From the NCBI RefSeq assembly GCF_037975245.1, contig NC_092564.1:11866484-11930483 (forward strand): a stretch of DNA of 64,000 nucleotides, given 5' to 3'. The position numbers and the translations under genes are program-made. The first letter of the stretch is position 1, and every line of letters starts with the position of its first letter. Shown here piece after piece: positions 41,556 through 55,200 of the stretch. The notes under the pieces were generated by a model. That model was not told where the DNA came from. It made no database searches and worked only from the letters and a program-made list of their open reading frames with translations. Source of the DNA: Apostichopus japonicus (Eukaryota > Echinodermata > Holothuroidea > Aspidochirotida > Stichopodidae).

Positions 41556-43559
41556 GTTAGTGATCTATCGTAACAAACCCGTGGGGCATGTCTCGCACGT
41601 TTAATTAATACATGGATCCTATATAGTACGATAAGAGAACAAACCATGAAAACAGGCGAACTTACCTTATACTTATTTCTGGAATAGGAAAAAAAGTTGC
41701 TGTTTCTGAAGCTGCTAAAACAGTTGTGATTGAGTTTCCTGCTAGTAGTACAAATTATGCATAGTCACCAATAAATCGTCAGGTGATGTTGACATATATC
41801 ATGTGCAGATCAGAAGATTAAAGAGGCCTAAGAAAAGACAAAGCGTTGTAATTACTCGTGAACTTTGAATCTATAGATAAGATAAGATAAGGAGTGGTAG
41901 GCTACTGTTAACAATTAATTGCTTAGCTTTGTAAACTAAATTTGGACTTGGACTTTACATATGAAAATTGTGTCTCAGTGTAACGTTATATTACGATAAA
42001 GATAAAGAGTAAGTTTAATAATCCTAACGTCCAGGGACGTAGCTACAGGGGAGGAGGGGAGAGGGTTATCACCCCCGATAATTTAATTGAATCTTCAATG
42101 GTTGTAAAATCAGTGGTCAAAAACATGATACTTGGAAAGCTTGATCTGTGCAACATCTCTGAAAATAATTTAAGCTGATTGAACTCTTGACAGGATAATT
42201 CTGATTTCTGAGTCACTAATATTGGACTACTTCTAATATTTCTATAGTTTTAGGCTTACATTATTACAAGATTTGACGAAACTCGAGCAACCCATTATAA
42301 TGAAGTTGAAAATACTACAAACTAACTTTGAAATTGTCCGACTACGGCCAATTGGCGTTCGAAATAGCACCTTAGCATATTACTAAGTACACGGTATAGC
42401 AAATTTAAGGTACAAATAATTGACAACCCACTTGTGTCATGCCGCTGGGAATTCCGAAATTGGGATTTCAACGAGGAATCATTTTTTACATGTTCACGGT
42501 GTTCGTTGCGCAAGTAAAGGTATTACTACAATGCAACCTACAGTATAGGCCACCATTACTAACACAGTAAAGAATATTTATATTAGCCAGTACTATCCCA
42601 CGAATCCACCCAGTTGGAATAGGCCTATATTGATTCTACCCCGCCCCCTCCCAATCACAAGACCCTATCACTATCTCTGCTAAAAGTTAATAATTTTATT
42701 AAGTGTGCTCAAAGGGACAAAGTCTGTAATTGCTGTTGGTTACTAAAGTCACGTCAACTTAAAGGAAGTGAAGAATAGCGCACAAAGAAACGTCTGATGC
42801 CGGTAATCTAACCTAGTTTCGAATGAGGTGTAACAGAAGTGTTAGACACCACCATCGATCTTAGAAAATACACACGCAGCTTGCTACCGTCGGTAATTAG
42901 ACACTAGGGTACAGTCAATACATGTAGTTAGGGTAAATAACCACAACACAGTGTACATAGCAGCGATGGACATCTCAGCAGGGAGTTGTTATGGAACTCC
43001 CTGATCTCAGGTCCAGATTAAAGATAACAGGGTATCACGTTTCATTACTGTCTGCATTTTGTAGCGACAAGAAGAAAACTTCACTTGCAAGCAACGGAAA
43101 GTTAACTTTTTTTCAGAGGGCTGCACGCGGTTTGGGGCGAGTCTTCAATGCCTTTAAAGCAAATAACCACAAACACTAAAGTTGACAACGGCTCTGACCA
43201 GGGTGAGGTGGGGGGGGGGGGTACAACACAGGAACCAATTTTAGGGGACGTGGAAATAAGTAGTGAGCAATACTTTATATTTTCATTTTCATAAAATACT
43301 TAAGAAAATTAAGACATAAAAGAGTGTATGGTTGGCCGTGGGAGTCATAACGCACTTGGCATCCACGCGTTTGATATTTTCAACCCGTATGTAGCAACCA
43401 ATCAACCAATAGGATTCATGGAAAATCGTGGCCTGAAGTACTCTTAGTCTTAGATCGAGCACATACCCAGTAGAACTAAGTATATGCCAACGTATTCCCG
43501 CGAAGATATCGCTACAGGTTGAACTCAAGTTAACGTATGGAAGTGCCAAGCTCCCGATA
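41556..43559. other. Intergenic, no gene seen
   Basis: No coding or RNA gene was recognised. A possible transposon end CAGGGACGTAGCTACAGGGG lies near 42031-42050, a poly-G run near 43210, and the rest is AT-rich. Confidence 0.55.
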
Positions 43560-43564
43560 GATAT

Positions 43565-45766
43565 CAGGCGCGTATCCAGGATTTTCAAACCCGGGGGGCG
43601 CGAATTACTATCTAAGCGGAGCGCCACCATCGGTTGGCGCGCAGCGTACAAGAAAATTTCTTGTTTTGAAACCCCCCCAGATCACCGGAAACGGCACTTC
43701 TCGGGCTTGAAATGACCAACCAGATGTACACTTTTTGCCTGAGAACCAGGTATTTCCTAATAGTTTTTTTTTTCCATCCATAACCTTTTTGAAGTTTGTC
43801 AACCCGGCACACATCATGTTCGACCTGATGGCATCTCCTGTGGGTCTTTGCTTTTGTAGGTGATTCTACGTCGCGGCCCACAATACCCGTCAGCCCCACT
43901 TTTCAAGGTTTTAAGCCCCATATTTGTTCAGAATTTGAAAATTCACATTTCTCGTGAATAAACTCACTTGAAAACATACCCATAATGTTGTACAAAATTT
44001 CATCTATGGACAACCAATATAGAAAAACTTCCTTCAACCCCTAACAGACCGGTGAAAATTGCACGAGTAGAGGGAAGTGTGATGCAGAATGTTGGTCATA
44101 AATTTTCGAAAATTCCGACACAGTTAATTTATTGGTGTACAAACATTAAAACCTGTTATAACGGCTATTATAAAACTTGGTTGAAGGAAATGAAAATATA
44201 GCAGATATTTCCGAAACCGAACACTACACACATAGGCGTAGGAGGCGTGGCGGCAGTGGCGGAGCTAGGGGTATTGATCAGGAGTGGCGAGAATGGTCTG
44301 TAGGAGCGCTTTCAACACTATCTAAGCGGAGCGCCACCACTGGTTGGCGCGTAGCGTACAGAAAATTTTTGAATAAAGATACTCCCTAGATCGCCGGAAA
44401 TGACCCTTTCCGGGCCTGGCTAATTTGCAGATAAACGAAGAATAAGGTGTCATCGCCAAATTACAGCAACAAAATGTGACAAATGTCAATAAGTAGATGA
44501 GAGCGCAATAAAAAAGTTAATAATCTAGAATAAGTAAAAAGTGGTAAAGAGCTGAAAAAGGCGCCAGCAGTCCATTTGAGTCCGTCAGGGGGGGGGGGCA
44601 TCCACCCCCCGACCGTATGGACGCTCCGCCACTGCGCGGCGGGGGTGCAGCCCCTAATTCGCCATTACTAATGTAAAAGAGAGTTTTGACATAATTGGAC
44701 CTCCATGCTTTTTATACATCTACATGAGACATGTCGTTGTTTACATTAGCATCCCGCGAAATACTGCGCAATTTGAATGGACCGTACGGTACATGATGGC
44801 ATGCGATGTAATAACCGATGCTTGCTTATATGATATTGACATGAACACGCTGAACGCGCGCTTCGCGCGCGAAAATTTTTGGTTATTTTTTCAGGCAAGT
44901 CCGACAGTTTTGAGGCTTTTCATCCTGGAACGCCATTTTCATGCTCACTGATATGATGTGATATCTGCTGTTTGCGTTACAAATTCGAACAGGCGCGTAG
45001 CGAGGAATTTGCCAAGGGAGGGGCGAAGCCTGTAGGCAAATTATCTAAGCGTAGCGCCACCATAGGTTGGCGCGAAGCGTACAAGAAAATTTTGGCCGAA
45101 AATGCCTCCCAGATCGCTGGAAATGGCACTACCCAGGACCATTTGTTAGCGCGAAGCGTACAAGCAAATTTTGGCCGAAAATGTCTCCCAGATCGCTGGA
45201 AATGACACTTCCCAGGCTTTGTAAGTTGCATCTATAAGCACTTTCTATTTTGAAATTACTTAGCGATATCATTTAAAAAAATGCTGAATGGGGGGGGGCG
45301 GGCGGTCGCCCCCATCCCAAAATGCGTCATGTTCCCCGACGACACGGTCGAGTTCGAGACCAGCCACAGTTGGTTTCATAGCACAATTCTACACACGCGT
45401 TATGATAGACCATATATAGTACATATATAGATCATTAGTGAGAGAGGAAAATGGAAACGTCAAAAAATGGAGTTGTCGGTGTAAGGGGTAGGGTGAGTCA
45501 CACTTTTACGAAATCATTGATCCGTCACTGGCTACCCTTCAGCGCTGTAATGATGTCACTGTTCCTCTTTCTCTCCCCGGTGTCTTCGCGTTTTTCTTTT
45601 ACTCCCTCCTTTCTCCTTTTTCTCTCTTTCTTCTTTTTCTTTTCCCTTCCTTCCTTCCTCTCCTCCTCCTCTTTTTTCCCCTCTTTTTTCCTTCTCTTTT
45701 TTTCTCTCCTCTTTTTCTTACCCGGGGGGCGCGCGCCCCCAACGCCCCCCCCTGGATACGCACCTG
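43565..45766. mobile_element. Family A DNA transposon, copy 2 (2.2 kb)
   Basis: The left end is CAGGCGCGTATCCAGG and the right end is CCTGGATACGCACCTG (inverse with one change). GATAT flanks both sides (43560-43564 and 45767-45771), again 5 bp. It is collinear with copy 1: hairpin modules at 43621 and 45054, the GCGCGCTTCGCGCGCG block near 44855-44870, a GC-rich block near 45290 and a pyrimidine tract at 45590-45720. It contains a family E MITE at 44254-44634. No transposase was recognised. Confidence 0.9.
44254..44634. mobile_element. Family E MITE (381 bp) inside family A copy 2
   Basis: The ends are CAGTGGCGGAGCTAGG and GGACGCTCCGCCACTG. Flanks CGTGGCGG (44246-44253) and CGCGGCGG (44635-44642) are an 8-bp duplication with one mismatch. 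The empty site is visible in family A copy 1 near 17290. It carries one hairpin core (44331-44350). Full-length relative in opposite orientation at 56925-57330. Confidence 0.9.
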
Positions 45767-45771
45767 GATAT

Positions 45772-48012
45772 ATACATAGTCTAGTCTGTTGGCGAATGCC
45801 ACCCCCCCCCCAAATCGAAAATAATCTACTCTTTATTGGTGTGTGCTAACTGAAATGATTCAATAATTCTAACTTGATTCATCATAGACGATTTACAGTT
45901 TGAATTGCCCTTTGATATTCTTGCAATCTTCGCTATGATACGTTGTAGACGGCTATAGGCTATAGAACCTAACGGTATAGGGTCTATATAATTATGTCTA
46001 GCATTCTTAGCTCTGATTGGGTAATAGGTATTATGAGAATAATTTACACACTGATAACTTACTGATATAAACCATGTAGTTCAAACATATTATTATACTC
46101 AAAGAAATATAATTCGATGACTTGTTGCCAAGCAACTAAACAGCTATAGGAAATAATAAGAAAGAGAAAAAAGGTTTGTTGGAATTTCAATGTGTTTATC
46201 AACAACTTTGTTGGAATTTTATTCTTGTGTTATGCAGGGGAGAATTAATTTAACAAGGAACTAAAACAAAATAATCAGCAATAGAATGACAATTAGTGAA
46301 GCATTAATCTACAGATGCAGATAGATTTTATTTTCAACATTGTTAATTGTATCTATAATCTATTGCAGTAAAGTCAATGTTTGTATGTTAACGAATAGCC
46401 GTGCATTATACAGTTTAGGACAGTGGTTCTCAATTGGCGGTCTGCTGTCCAATTCCGTCCTGCGAAAGAATTTGATAAACGGTTTGCGCAAAAATCTGAC
46501 CCTGATCGGGTAGACCGACCCTTATGGACCTAGGTCGTGAACATCCTACTGAAATACCCTGCTGCATTGCTCAGAATTAGACCTTTGATGATTCTTTTTA
46601 AATATTTCTGGACCTCATTCTGATGCAACCAATGTTTATCTCAAGCCCTGGTCTAGGGTCATCTCCGTCATATCCTTTGAAATAGTATCGTTTCGAAGAA
46701 ACAATCATAATAAAATATTGATCAATGATATAATTTATGTACTTTTATTGTATGTTTTTATCCCCCCCCCACCCCAGCTTTCTTACTCCTAGCCAAGCAA
46801 CCGTGGTTATGAATGGCATCTCCCCTCTTCTGACACAAAGTCCTTGGCTGAGTTAGTTACTACATTGAACCGTACACTTAGACGATACTATACAGTTACC
46901 CCCACCCCCACCCCCCCCCCGCCTCGATCCCACCTTCCTTTCCATTCGTAAAGAAGTAAAGATCAGTCTTCTTGTATCACTCTCCTTTTAATATTGCCTT
47001 TAGTCTATATTGGCAGAGAACTTCCGTCTCTTGGTATCATCTAGTGTCAGCGAGTCACTAAAGTGTTCTATTTCTTCTCCTTAAACTGTTCCGTCTTCTC
47101 ACGTTCATGTATCTCGGTGGTTGCAAATTCTGTTCATGTTCAGTCTGATCAGAAAAAAAACACATATTAAGGAGCAAGTAATGATATATACAGCTGTTGA
47201 ACAGAGGCTGTGAGACTCAGGTCGGACTCCATCATTTAGTTTATGTTATATATCGATAACAGTTTAAAGGCTTGATTTACTATCAAAGGATGAAATTGAT
47301 ACTCAATATTTAGATTCATAAAAGTGAGTAAATTGAAATGTTAATTGTTGTTGTTGTTGTTTTTTAACTCTTCGATTTTAATCCTGCAAATTATTGAAAT
47401 GAGCCCTTCAGTGTTGCCACCCCTCTCTTTATTTTCCAGGGTCCCCTCTCGTCAGGCTTGTTGTTCTGTCTTGCCTCTAAATCTGATATAATGGATACAC
47501 ATATACATATACATTGCAGAGCATTGATGGAGATAAAACCAAATAAACCATGACTGTACAGGAAGCGGATTAAGGAGAAAAGAATAGGAAGTACGGATAT
47601 TAATGACGTGACCCCTTACGGTCATTGCCAAAAGACTACTGAGATGGTAAGTCTTGAAAATTTCTTGAACGAATTTTGAAATGAGAAAAAATAGGCTATT
47701 GCAACATAATAAGAGTTCAATGGTCACATGGTCTTCTGTAAGGGAGTAGTTGACACATGATGAGGAAGGGAGGTACGGGTGTCGAAGGGTTCCGACAATT
47801 TCATCAATCGAGAGCAAAGAAAAAGCAAAATAAAGTGGAAATAGTTATTTCTCAGAGTGTAAAGAACGTATAAAAGAGTTTGAATTTACAGATTCGTCTG
47901 GATCTAAATGGCGGGATGGAAGCCAGGACACGTATGTCACTGGCCCTAATTCTTCATTTACATTTAAGTGTGTTGTACAAATGGAAACACGACACTATTC
48001 TTTATGCCATAC
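45772..48012. other. Intergenic, no gene seen
   Basis: No convincing exon was found; in particular, no mature cathepsin exons that would continue the I29 frame at 48047-48406. Poly-C tracts lie near 45803, 46765 and 46911. A short frame near 47060-47130 on the minus strand has a plausible acceptor but no recognisable product. Confidence 0.5.
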
Positions 48013-48018
48013 TTTATT
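48013..48018 (-). promoter_or_regulatory. Poly(A) signal AATAAA after the I29 frame
   Basis: It lies 29-34 bp past the read-through stop codon of the I29 frame, in the same direction, a normal position for a 3'-end signal. Confidence 0.5.
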
Positions 48019-48046
48019 TTCTAGTCCGCCCCACCCCCAAACCTCC

Positions 48047-48406
48047 TTAAAAGCCAGGGGATGTAATACCCATCCATTCTCTCGTCAAACCTGGGAATTC
48101 GCAGAGTAGACTCGTCGCCGGTTTTATTTGATATATAGAGTTGTCATCATAGCCTACACTTCTTACCATATCGCTGAACTGATTCACACGCATTGTGTAT
48201 GTAGATTCCGCCATGGGTGCTATTGCGTTGTTTAGTATCACGTATTCCCGATTGTCCTCCCAAAGTTCTCTTCTGAAGGTCTCATCACCACGCCCATGAT
48301 ACACCTTACCAAACCTCATTTTAAACTCCTTCCATTCATTGTCCAATGTCCAGTCGATTGAAGAAGCCAGCACCAGAATACAGGACAGTACCACGAGTCT
48401 GCGCAT
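48047..48406 (-). CDS. Orphan cathepsin propeptide (I29) protein, 119 aa
   Basis: A single frame with a signal peptide (MRRLVVLSCILVLASS) followed by a cathepsin L-type inhibitor I29 domain: DNEWKEFKMRFGKVYHGRGD, then ETFRRELWEDN...NN matching the ERFNIN spacing, then YTMRVNQFSDM. At the position where cathepsin L exon 1 ends (KYGDL, GTAAGG), this frame also has a donor-like GTAAGA (after 48167). Either it is exon 1 of a protease whose remaining exons I could not find, or it reads through to a stop at 48047 with a 39-residue unrelated tail and AATAAA close behind. Stand-alone I29 inhibitors of cathepsins are known (CTLA-2 in mouse, crammer in Drosophila). Loss of the catalytic exons (pseudogene) is also possible. 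Confidence 0.72.
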   Translation of the reverse strand: MRRLVVLSCILVLASSIDWTLDNEWKEFKMRFGKVYHGRGDETFRRELWEDNREYVILNNAIAPMAESTYTMRVNQFSDMVRSVGYDDNSIYQIKPATSLLCEFPGLTREWMGITSPGF

Positions 48407-51400
48407 TGTTTTTTTTTTGTTCTCTGTTGAAAAAGTATGTTAAGATATATTTGTTGTTTTTCGCCTTTCAGGAAAAAAATCTAACGATTCGCGCTGTCGG
48501 TGCCACCGTTCGTCTGTATGTATGCACGTCGGTGTGGTTATATATTTGGTGCATGATAAACCCGGTTGCAAGCAAAGTGACTCAAACAACTTGACGCAAT
48601 GTGATATTATATTATATTGTCCTATTAGGCAGAGTTGAGGAGGTGACAGACAAAATGAAACGAGTAAACGTGTTATACAGAGTAGAATAAGAGGTTAATA
48701 ATCACAGATATGTATTAACTGGAATTTTTAACAAACTTGTTGCACGTGCAAAATGGAACTAAACATAATACGCGATTGTGTATATACCATAATAATGTGT
48801 TGTCTCAGTGTGCAGTATTTATTAACATTGCACTAAAAGATGTCTGAAAGTATCACTGATTTCACTAAGGACGCCACCAGATATTTTTCAACTAGCTATA
48901 GATTATAAGTTATGCCTAATTGACATGTGCATGGGAGCGGATCTATAGCTTCCTGCCAAACCACTCATCTACAGCATTGATTGATCCTTTCCTCTCTTTG
49001 CGGAAACCGTTGGTAAGTTACTGAGTAGGTAAGTTTCTTCTCCTTTACGCACGTAAGAAAACCTTATATATAGGCCTACATCATTTACATTATGCTTAGC
49101 AAAGATCACGCCGAGAGGAGTTGAAAGACCAAAACTTACAACTAATAGAGTATACTCAACCCACATTGAGTACAAACTCGTCATGAATTTCGCAAAGGTT
49201 AGGTCAACTGAGGTAATACAAGGAAACTTATAGTGAAGACACATGTAGCCAGGTTTCAGGATGGAAGGGGATCAGGAGCCCACCCCACCCTCCCCTCCCC
49301 TCCTCCCCGAGGGTTTGTGATCAATGAGGATGTCTGGGGATAATTTGGAGCAGCGGGAAACATGGCATAAAGAGTAATACTCTTGTGCCTCATTGAAGAA
49401 TCTTATTATTGAATAAGTATGTCAACGAGTAACCTAATCATATAGCCATTTTTAAAACTAGAGGCTATACTGTTATTTTAGAATTGTCCTCTTGTTGAAA
49501 ACTTTATCAATTTAATAGTGTTATTTCAGTGTAAACAATCAAACTATTGGATTTATTGTGAATATTCGAAGTGATAATGTAGTCTTCTCAGTCAAACAAA
49601 GTGACATATGATAATGCCCCTTAAAATGTTGTGCCCAGCACCCCAGGTTCAACCCTGTTCCAACGCCCTCGGTATATATAGTCTATAATAAGGTTGTTCG
49701 AGTAATTAAACAGGATTTAAATGATAATAAAAGTCAGCGATTATTAGCTATCGTGTATAGTGATATATAGCCTAGTATATCTATATAATGTATTCAAGTA
49801 AACGGAAGTTGCCTAAATGGTTAAAAGTCAGGACACTCACCACCCCCCCCCCCCCCCATACCCTCTGACACGATCCCTTACTAACAAAATACTTCCTGAA
49901 AAACAAAGCATGTCTTTCACAATGAGAGGTATATAGTTAGTCATTATATTACCCTCTATATTCATGTATAGGCTAAGGGTGACTAACATGACACCATATT
50001 TCATATACACGTACAATACATCAGTAAACCACATGTAAACAGTCGTCTCTTATGACGAGTTTTTCCATCAACCAGTATAGTGAAAAATACTCTTGAAAAT
50101 CGCAGCTCCCTGTTTGAAGTAATTTAATGTTTTCTTGAGTCAAACTATCTAAGAGAAGGACTGTACCTTAAACTTACCTCGTTATTGTGGATTTTTTTTA
50201 CGACAAATTCATCCAAGACTTCATGTTGGTTCTTTGATATTGAATAGGTGTATACATCCGCGATGTTTACTCTCGGAATACATTTGGCAAACATTGCAAA
50301 TCGATTCTAAGTACCTCATCATTTCTTACTGATAAGCCGCTCATAGAGAACGAACATTGATCACTTTAAGTATTTAGGAACTTGTCATGTGATGTAAAGA
50401 TATCAAGACAATGGGAGTTTACGATTTAAGGTCAAGGGTCAAATTACATAGGTACAAATGTGCGACGTTTGTTGTGATAAATAAGTAAACAAGGCAAAGT
50501 GCGTACTATTTTGGTTTAGTCGAAATTTCATGATTGTCTTAAGAGAAGATCTACTTAGACTGAATTCCTAACGCTTGTAACAACAACAAAAACAATCTTA
50601 AGATGGTTTACAAAGACGTGTTGGTGTTAGTATGTTTTGTTCGAAACTTCGTGGGTAAAGAGCTAACAACAATTTCCATCCATACAATAGAATTTATCAA
50701 CTAAGTCGTATATTCACACATACATTCAACATATCGGTCGAGTGGAGACGAGTGTTAATTGGTACACAAGGTATACAGACAAATGGGCACCGAGAGATGA
50801 AGAATGTGTAGTAGGACGATGAAGAGGGCGTTGTAGGACATGAGGCGGTGGGTGCTGGTGAGGCTGTGAGAAAGGATGGTTTGCTGGGGAGGGGGAGTGG
50901 GAGGGGGGAAGCTGATAGATATGAAGAATATGTTATTTAGTAGTAATGGTAAAATGGTTCTGATTTGTGAGAAATAAAATTGAAGTGAAATATAGAATTG
51001 TTTTGTTGAATTGAATTGTTTTATGGATCAATATGGAAATGAATACAGTTCGTTAAATCAGTCGAGTCTTATGTAAAGATAGTTCTGACAAGCCATGTTA
51101 GGTAAACCAGGTAGAACACTGTGGTCTGGGTTGTTTCTTGATCTGTATAAATTGAAAGAAAATAAATTGACTCGTAGCAACATGTATCATGAGGGCTGAG
51201 AAATCATTCCATGCATACTTTAGCTTTGATTTTATTAATGTCATAATTATCAGTTAAAACAATGCTGAAATATGTTACGTGTATTTATAGTTTATTTCTT
51301 CCGTCAAAAAAAAACTTTAAATGTATATGATAGCTCTTTGTTGAAGAACAAAATGTTACTTTTAATTCTCAAAACCACCTTTTCCACGTTGGCATTGCTG

Positions 51401-51482
51401 ACTAGATATACTATAGAGGACTTGAATCGAAAAACTATAAAACGAGACACATCCTCATTGGCGATAGATGCTTGGGTTGGGT
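48407..51482. other. Intergenic, no gene seen
   Basis: No coding exon was recognised. C-rich stretches at 49280-49310 and 49841-49857 and a G-rich stretch near 50880-50910 stand out from AT-rich sequence. Confidence 0.55.
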
Positions 51483-51624
51483 TGAGAGTTTGCGGGGAAG
51501 CCGAGACTTTGCGGGTCAGCCGAAAGTTTGCGGGGGAGCTGAGAGTTTGCGGGGGGAGCCGAGAGTTTGCGGGGAGCCGAGAGTTTGCGTGGGAGCCGAG
51601 AGTTTGCGGGTTAGCCGAGAGTTT
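51483..51624 (+). repeat. Minisatellite, 18-20 bp unit, 7 full copies
   Basis: Units of the form GAGAGTTTGCGGGGGAGCC are tandemly repeated, differing by single bases and by 18 to 20 bp length, and end with a partial unit GAGAGTTTT. Long frames stay open on both strands across it by chance of composition. Confidence 0.95.
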
Positions 51625-52018
51625 TAAAACAAATATGAGAATCTGAAAATGAAACATTCATCATTTGTTGCTCGGCAAAAGTTTTCTTTACGTTAAATAT
51701 GTTTTAAAGATAATGTGTATACAATCTGCGATGTTAAGATGCTTCATTCAGAAAGCATATCCTTGTCTTAATTCATAGGCCAAATTGTTACTATAAGATT
51801 CATTATTTTCGCCAATAATGGATTCAGTTGTAATAGTGACGTCATCTTCTCACGTGACATTTAATCAAGATATCAACTGCATGCAAACAGGTATAGCTGA
51901 TTGGCATTTATGAAAATTTATCAACTTATGTTATTTCGCCCCTGTACTGCCATTGGTAATCAACAACCTAAATCAAACTTACTTGATAATATTAACCAAT
52001 GGCAAATAATTCATAAAC

Positions 52019-52024
52019 GTTTAT
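52019..52024 (-). promoter_or_regulatory. Possible poly(A) signal AATAAA, esterase
   Basis: AATAAA in the gene's direction about 230 bp beyond the esterase stop codon. The surrounding DNA is AT-rich, so this is tentative. Confidence 0.35.
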
Positions 52025-52253
52025 TAAAAGTTAGATTAAATACGACAATTTTCTGCAAATTAAAATTGAGTAAAATGATAATGAAAAAGTAAATTAATAT
52101 AGTTGGTCTAATTGTCCACAAAATAATTTCATGTTGGTATTTTGATATTTTTCCAATGGTTATTGTTTTCTTAAAGCTACTGTAGGAATTGAAACAAAAC
52201 GGGGGAAATGGGGGATTAGTCCCCCCCCCCCCACCCCCAGCAAAGCATCGATT

Positions 52254-55200
52254 TTATAAGGTGGAACATTGGTCCGCTACGTCTTGATAAGAATCGTGCT
52301 CCTTTCGCCAAGCTGCCAAGTCATCAGTTCGCCATCTGTCGAATTCCGAATCCCATTGGCGTTGAAGTTCGTCTCCATCAGCTGAAGAAAGTAAAGCAAA
52401 TTTGTTATTAATGGAACATGGAGTATCAAGGGTCATGATCTGTAGAACAGGCCCTAGAACAACTATGATAACTTATTGTATCAACATTTCGGTAAAAGTT
52501 GGCGGCCATTTTAATGTCAACTCAGACCTTTGAAAAATCTTGTTAGCACTGAGTAGTGTACAACATTTTATTGAGTTTAAAGAACGTTTCAATCAATTTT
52601 GGAATTCGTTTAGGCCGAAATTGACGACCTCGATATTTAATCGTTTTGATCGCAGTCAACTGTTGAATTTCAAATAATGCAGTAAGACCTGTCATATAAC
52701 TGCACAATTAGGAGATTATATAGCTGCACTGTTTTCCCTACTTTGTGTTGTGTATTTCATGGCTTGTATAAGAAAAAGGAATGGTTTAGAGGGTGGAATA
52801 GGCCCAGCTGTTAAATAGGCGTTCTACAAATATTCCGAGGCATTCTTACACTTTTACATACTCTGCTATTCTTCTAAACGGCTTAATAACTCCACAGCAT
52901 TTTCTTTAAAAGTAGTTTGAACATGTACCAATTAATTATAGTGAAGATAAAGGATTGAAGAGGGGGGGGGGTGGGTGAGAGGGAGAAATGGAACGGGTTG
53001 GATCGACTACCAGCTTAGCCTCCCTCGATTTTCCTTATTAGTTACAAGGCTACAGGCTTACCAGTAAAGGTCACCAATTGTTTTGGCAAATAATTGTTCC
53101 AAAAGTGAGAGAATTCGGCTCTATATGCCGATTTATCTTGGAGAGGTATCTCAAAGGACTTAATGGTTTGGTTTCTGACGTCATAATTAGTCCAATGACA
53201 AGCGCCTCCAGTCCAACACCCACTCGAATCTCCAAAGTTTGGATTGCTGTATGGAAAAATAGCTCAAACCATTTACAATTCTGATTTATTACAAGTTGAC
53301 TCTCAGTGGTATTTCTAGCTTCATTTGAATAATGCCAGATTATACTGGACCCCTCCCTTCCCTCTCCTCCCCGACCCCTCACCCTTACGAAACCCTCCCA
53401 CCGCAATCACCCCGCCCCCTCCCCAAAAATCAAACAAAATATGATAAAACTTACCCTGTTTTGACGAAGTTAGTGTAGTATCTCATCATATCTAAAGACA
53501 GTGTTTTCTCTTCCTCCGAATATGTCAGATTAGGTCGGCCTACACTACTAAACGGTTTTCCAAAAACAAACGGTATATCTTCTGCGTGGGCGATGCCCTT
53601 CCAAGGCCACGATACACCCGGTATGTCGTAGAAGGTATTTTCAGGGAGATGATTGAACAAGTACACATAAACGCTGTTGTTATGTTTCGCATATGTTTTG
53701 GCAATTTTGTCGGTCGGACAGTAAAATGCTTCATCTGTTAAGATTTCGTTGTAGGTGTCAAAATGATTGAATGTGACGTCATCAAAATTTGACCAATCCA
53801 GATACTGCTGTTCTATTGCAGAAAGAATGATATCATTTCGGTAAGTGTATGTGTAATTTTTAATCCTGTTATGAAAGTCATCATAATCCGAATAAGGATC
53901 TGGATTATTGATATCCCCAAAGTACGCCCTCGCACCCATCAACGTTCCGTCATTCGTAGTGGTGCCCATCATGACGTCACAATGCTTAAAACGGCCCTGG
54001 TCGAGAAGAACGTTGGGGTCATTTGTAATGAATTCTCCATCAACGACAGGGACAAGGGGAATTACTACGGTTAGGGTATCCACAACAACCTGTGGGAAAT
54101 AATCACGTGACAGTACATAAACCTGCGTAAAGATGGGGTTTTGAAAACGATCTAGTTATGTTGGCCAGCAGCAACCTGTTGAAGTATACATTCTGTCCTT
54201 GCTAATTCGTCATTACTAATGATATTCGTAACTGCGTATTTGTAATACTTTATTTTGATTTTTTCAACATAATATGTACTTTCCTAGAACTCTGCTGTGC
54301 CACCGTATCTTAGTCAGGTCATTCTTTCAAGGGTACATCCATGTCAGGTCATGCACCATTTCGCTCGGTAGGATTCACGGCCAGTCGTACAATAGTCAGC
54401 TTAATGGATATGCTGCGACACAGTGAGACAACCCTGAACATCACAGACGCATTGGTATGTATGTGAAATCAATGTTCTACGATAAATATATACGGCATGT
54501 AGACTGTTGTTAAATGACAAGACTTACTCGATTCGCGGCGAGTGCTAGTCTCTGAGCTCCCCTTCCACGTAGACAATCCACTAGCTCTTCGTCGCTCTCA
54601 ATTCCACCACACCCGCAGTTTTCTCCGACCAAATATGCATCTCCTTTGGCTTTGTCATAATCGAGCTCTATGGCCCATGGATGAACCATACCTCCACTCT
54701 TGACAGAGATAAACAAAAAAATGAAATACAAAGAAGGAAAATACGGGATGTGTGTGTGGGGTGGGTTGGGGGTGGGGTGTTAAGGGGGCGTTTGGGGAGG
54801 GAGTTACAGCTAACTTTTTCCATCGGAACTTTTGTGTATTTGCCATATGTTTCGGCGAACTCCGAACGTAACAGGTCACCCAAAGAAAGAAATATATTCC
54901 CTTTAATATAATTTATGAACATTTTTGAAACCCTCATATTTTTTTTTAAGTAATTGACCCCCGGCATATCAAGCATCGTAAGTTATGAGTTTTAACGTTA
55001 CCATAAGAATAGCTCTGTTAAAGTATCCTTCGTTTTGTTCGGCCATCAGCTGATGTCCACTACTGCCACCACCAGCACTTTGACCAAATATTGTAATTTG
55101 GTTCGGGTCCCCTCCAAATTCTTCCGAGAAAACAAGTAAATAAACAAAATTAATTTAAAATTTTAGAGAATTAATGTGAATTCGCTTTATCGTTCGGTGG

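Noticed and set aside
51272-51657. Overlapping 124- and 117-residue frames on opposite strands
   Set aside because: Both depend on the minisatellite at 51483-51624 and show no family resemblance.
52382-53454. Joining the esterase exon ending at 53455 directly to the one starting at 52381
   Set aside because: The phase gives an immediate stop; inserting the exon 53246-53062 restores frame and supplies the conserved GNPN...FWNNYLPK segment.
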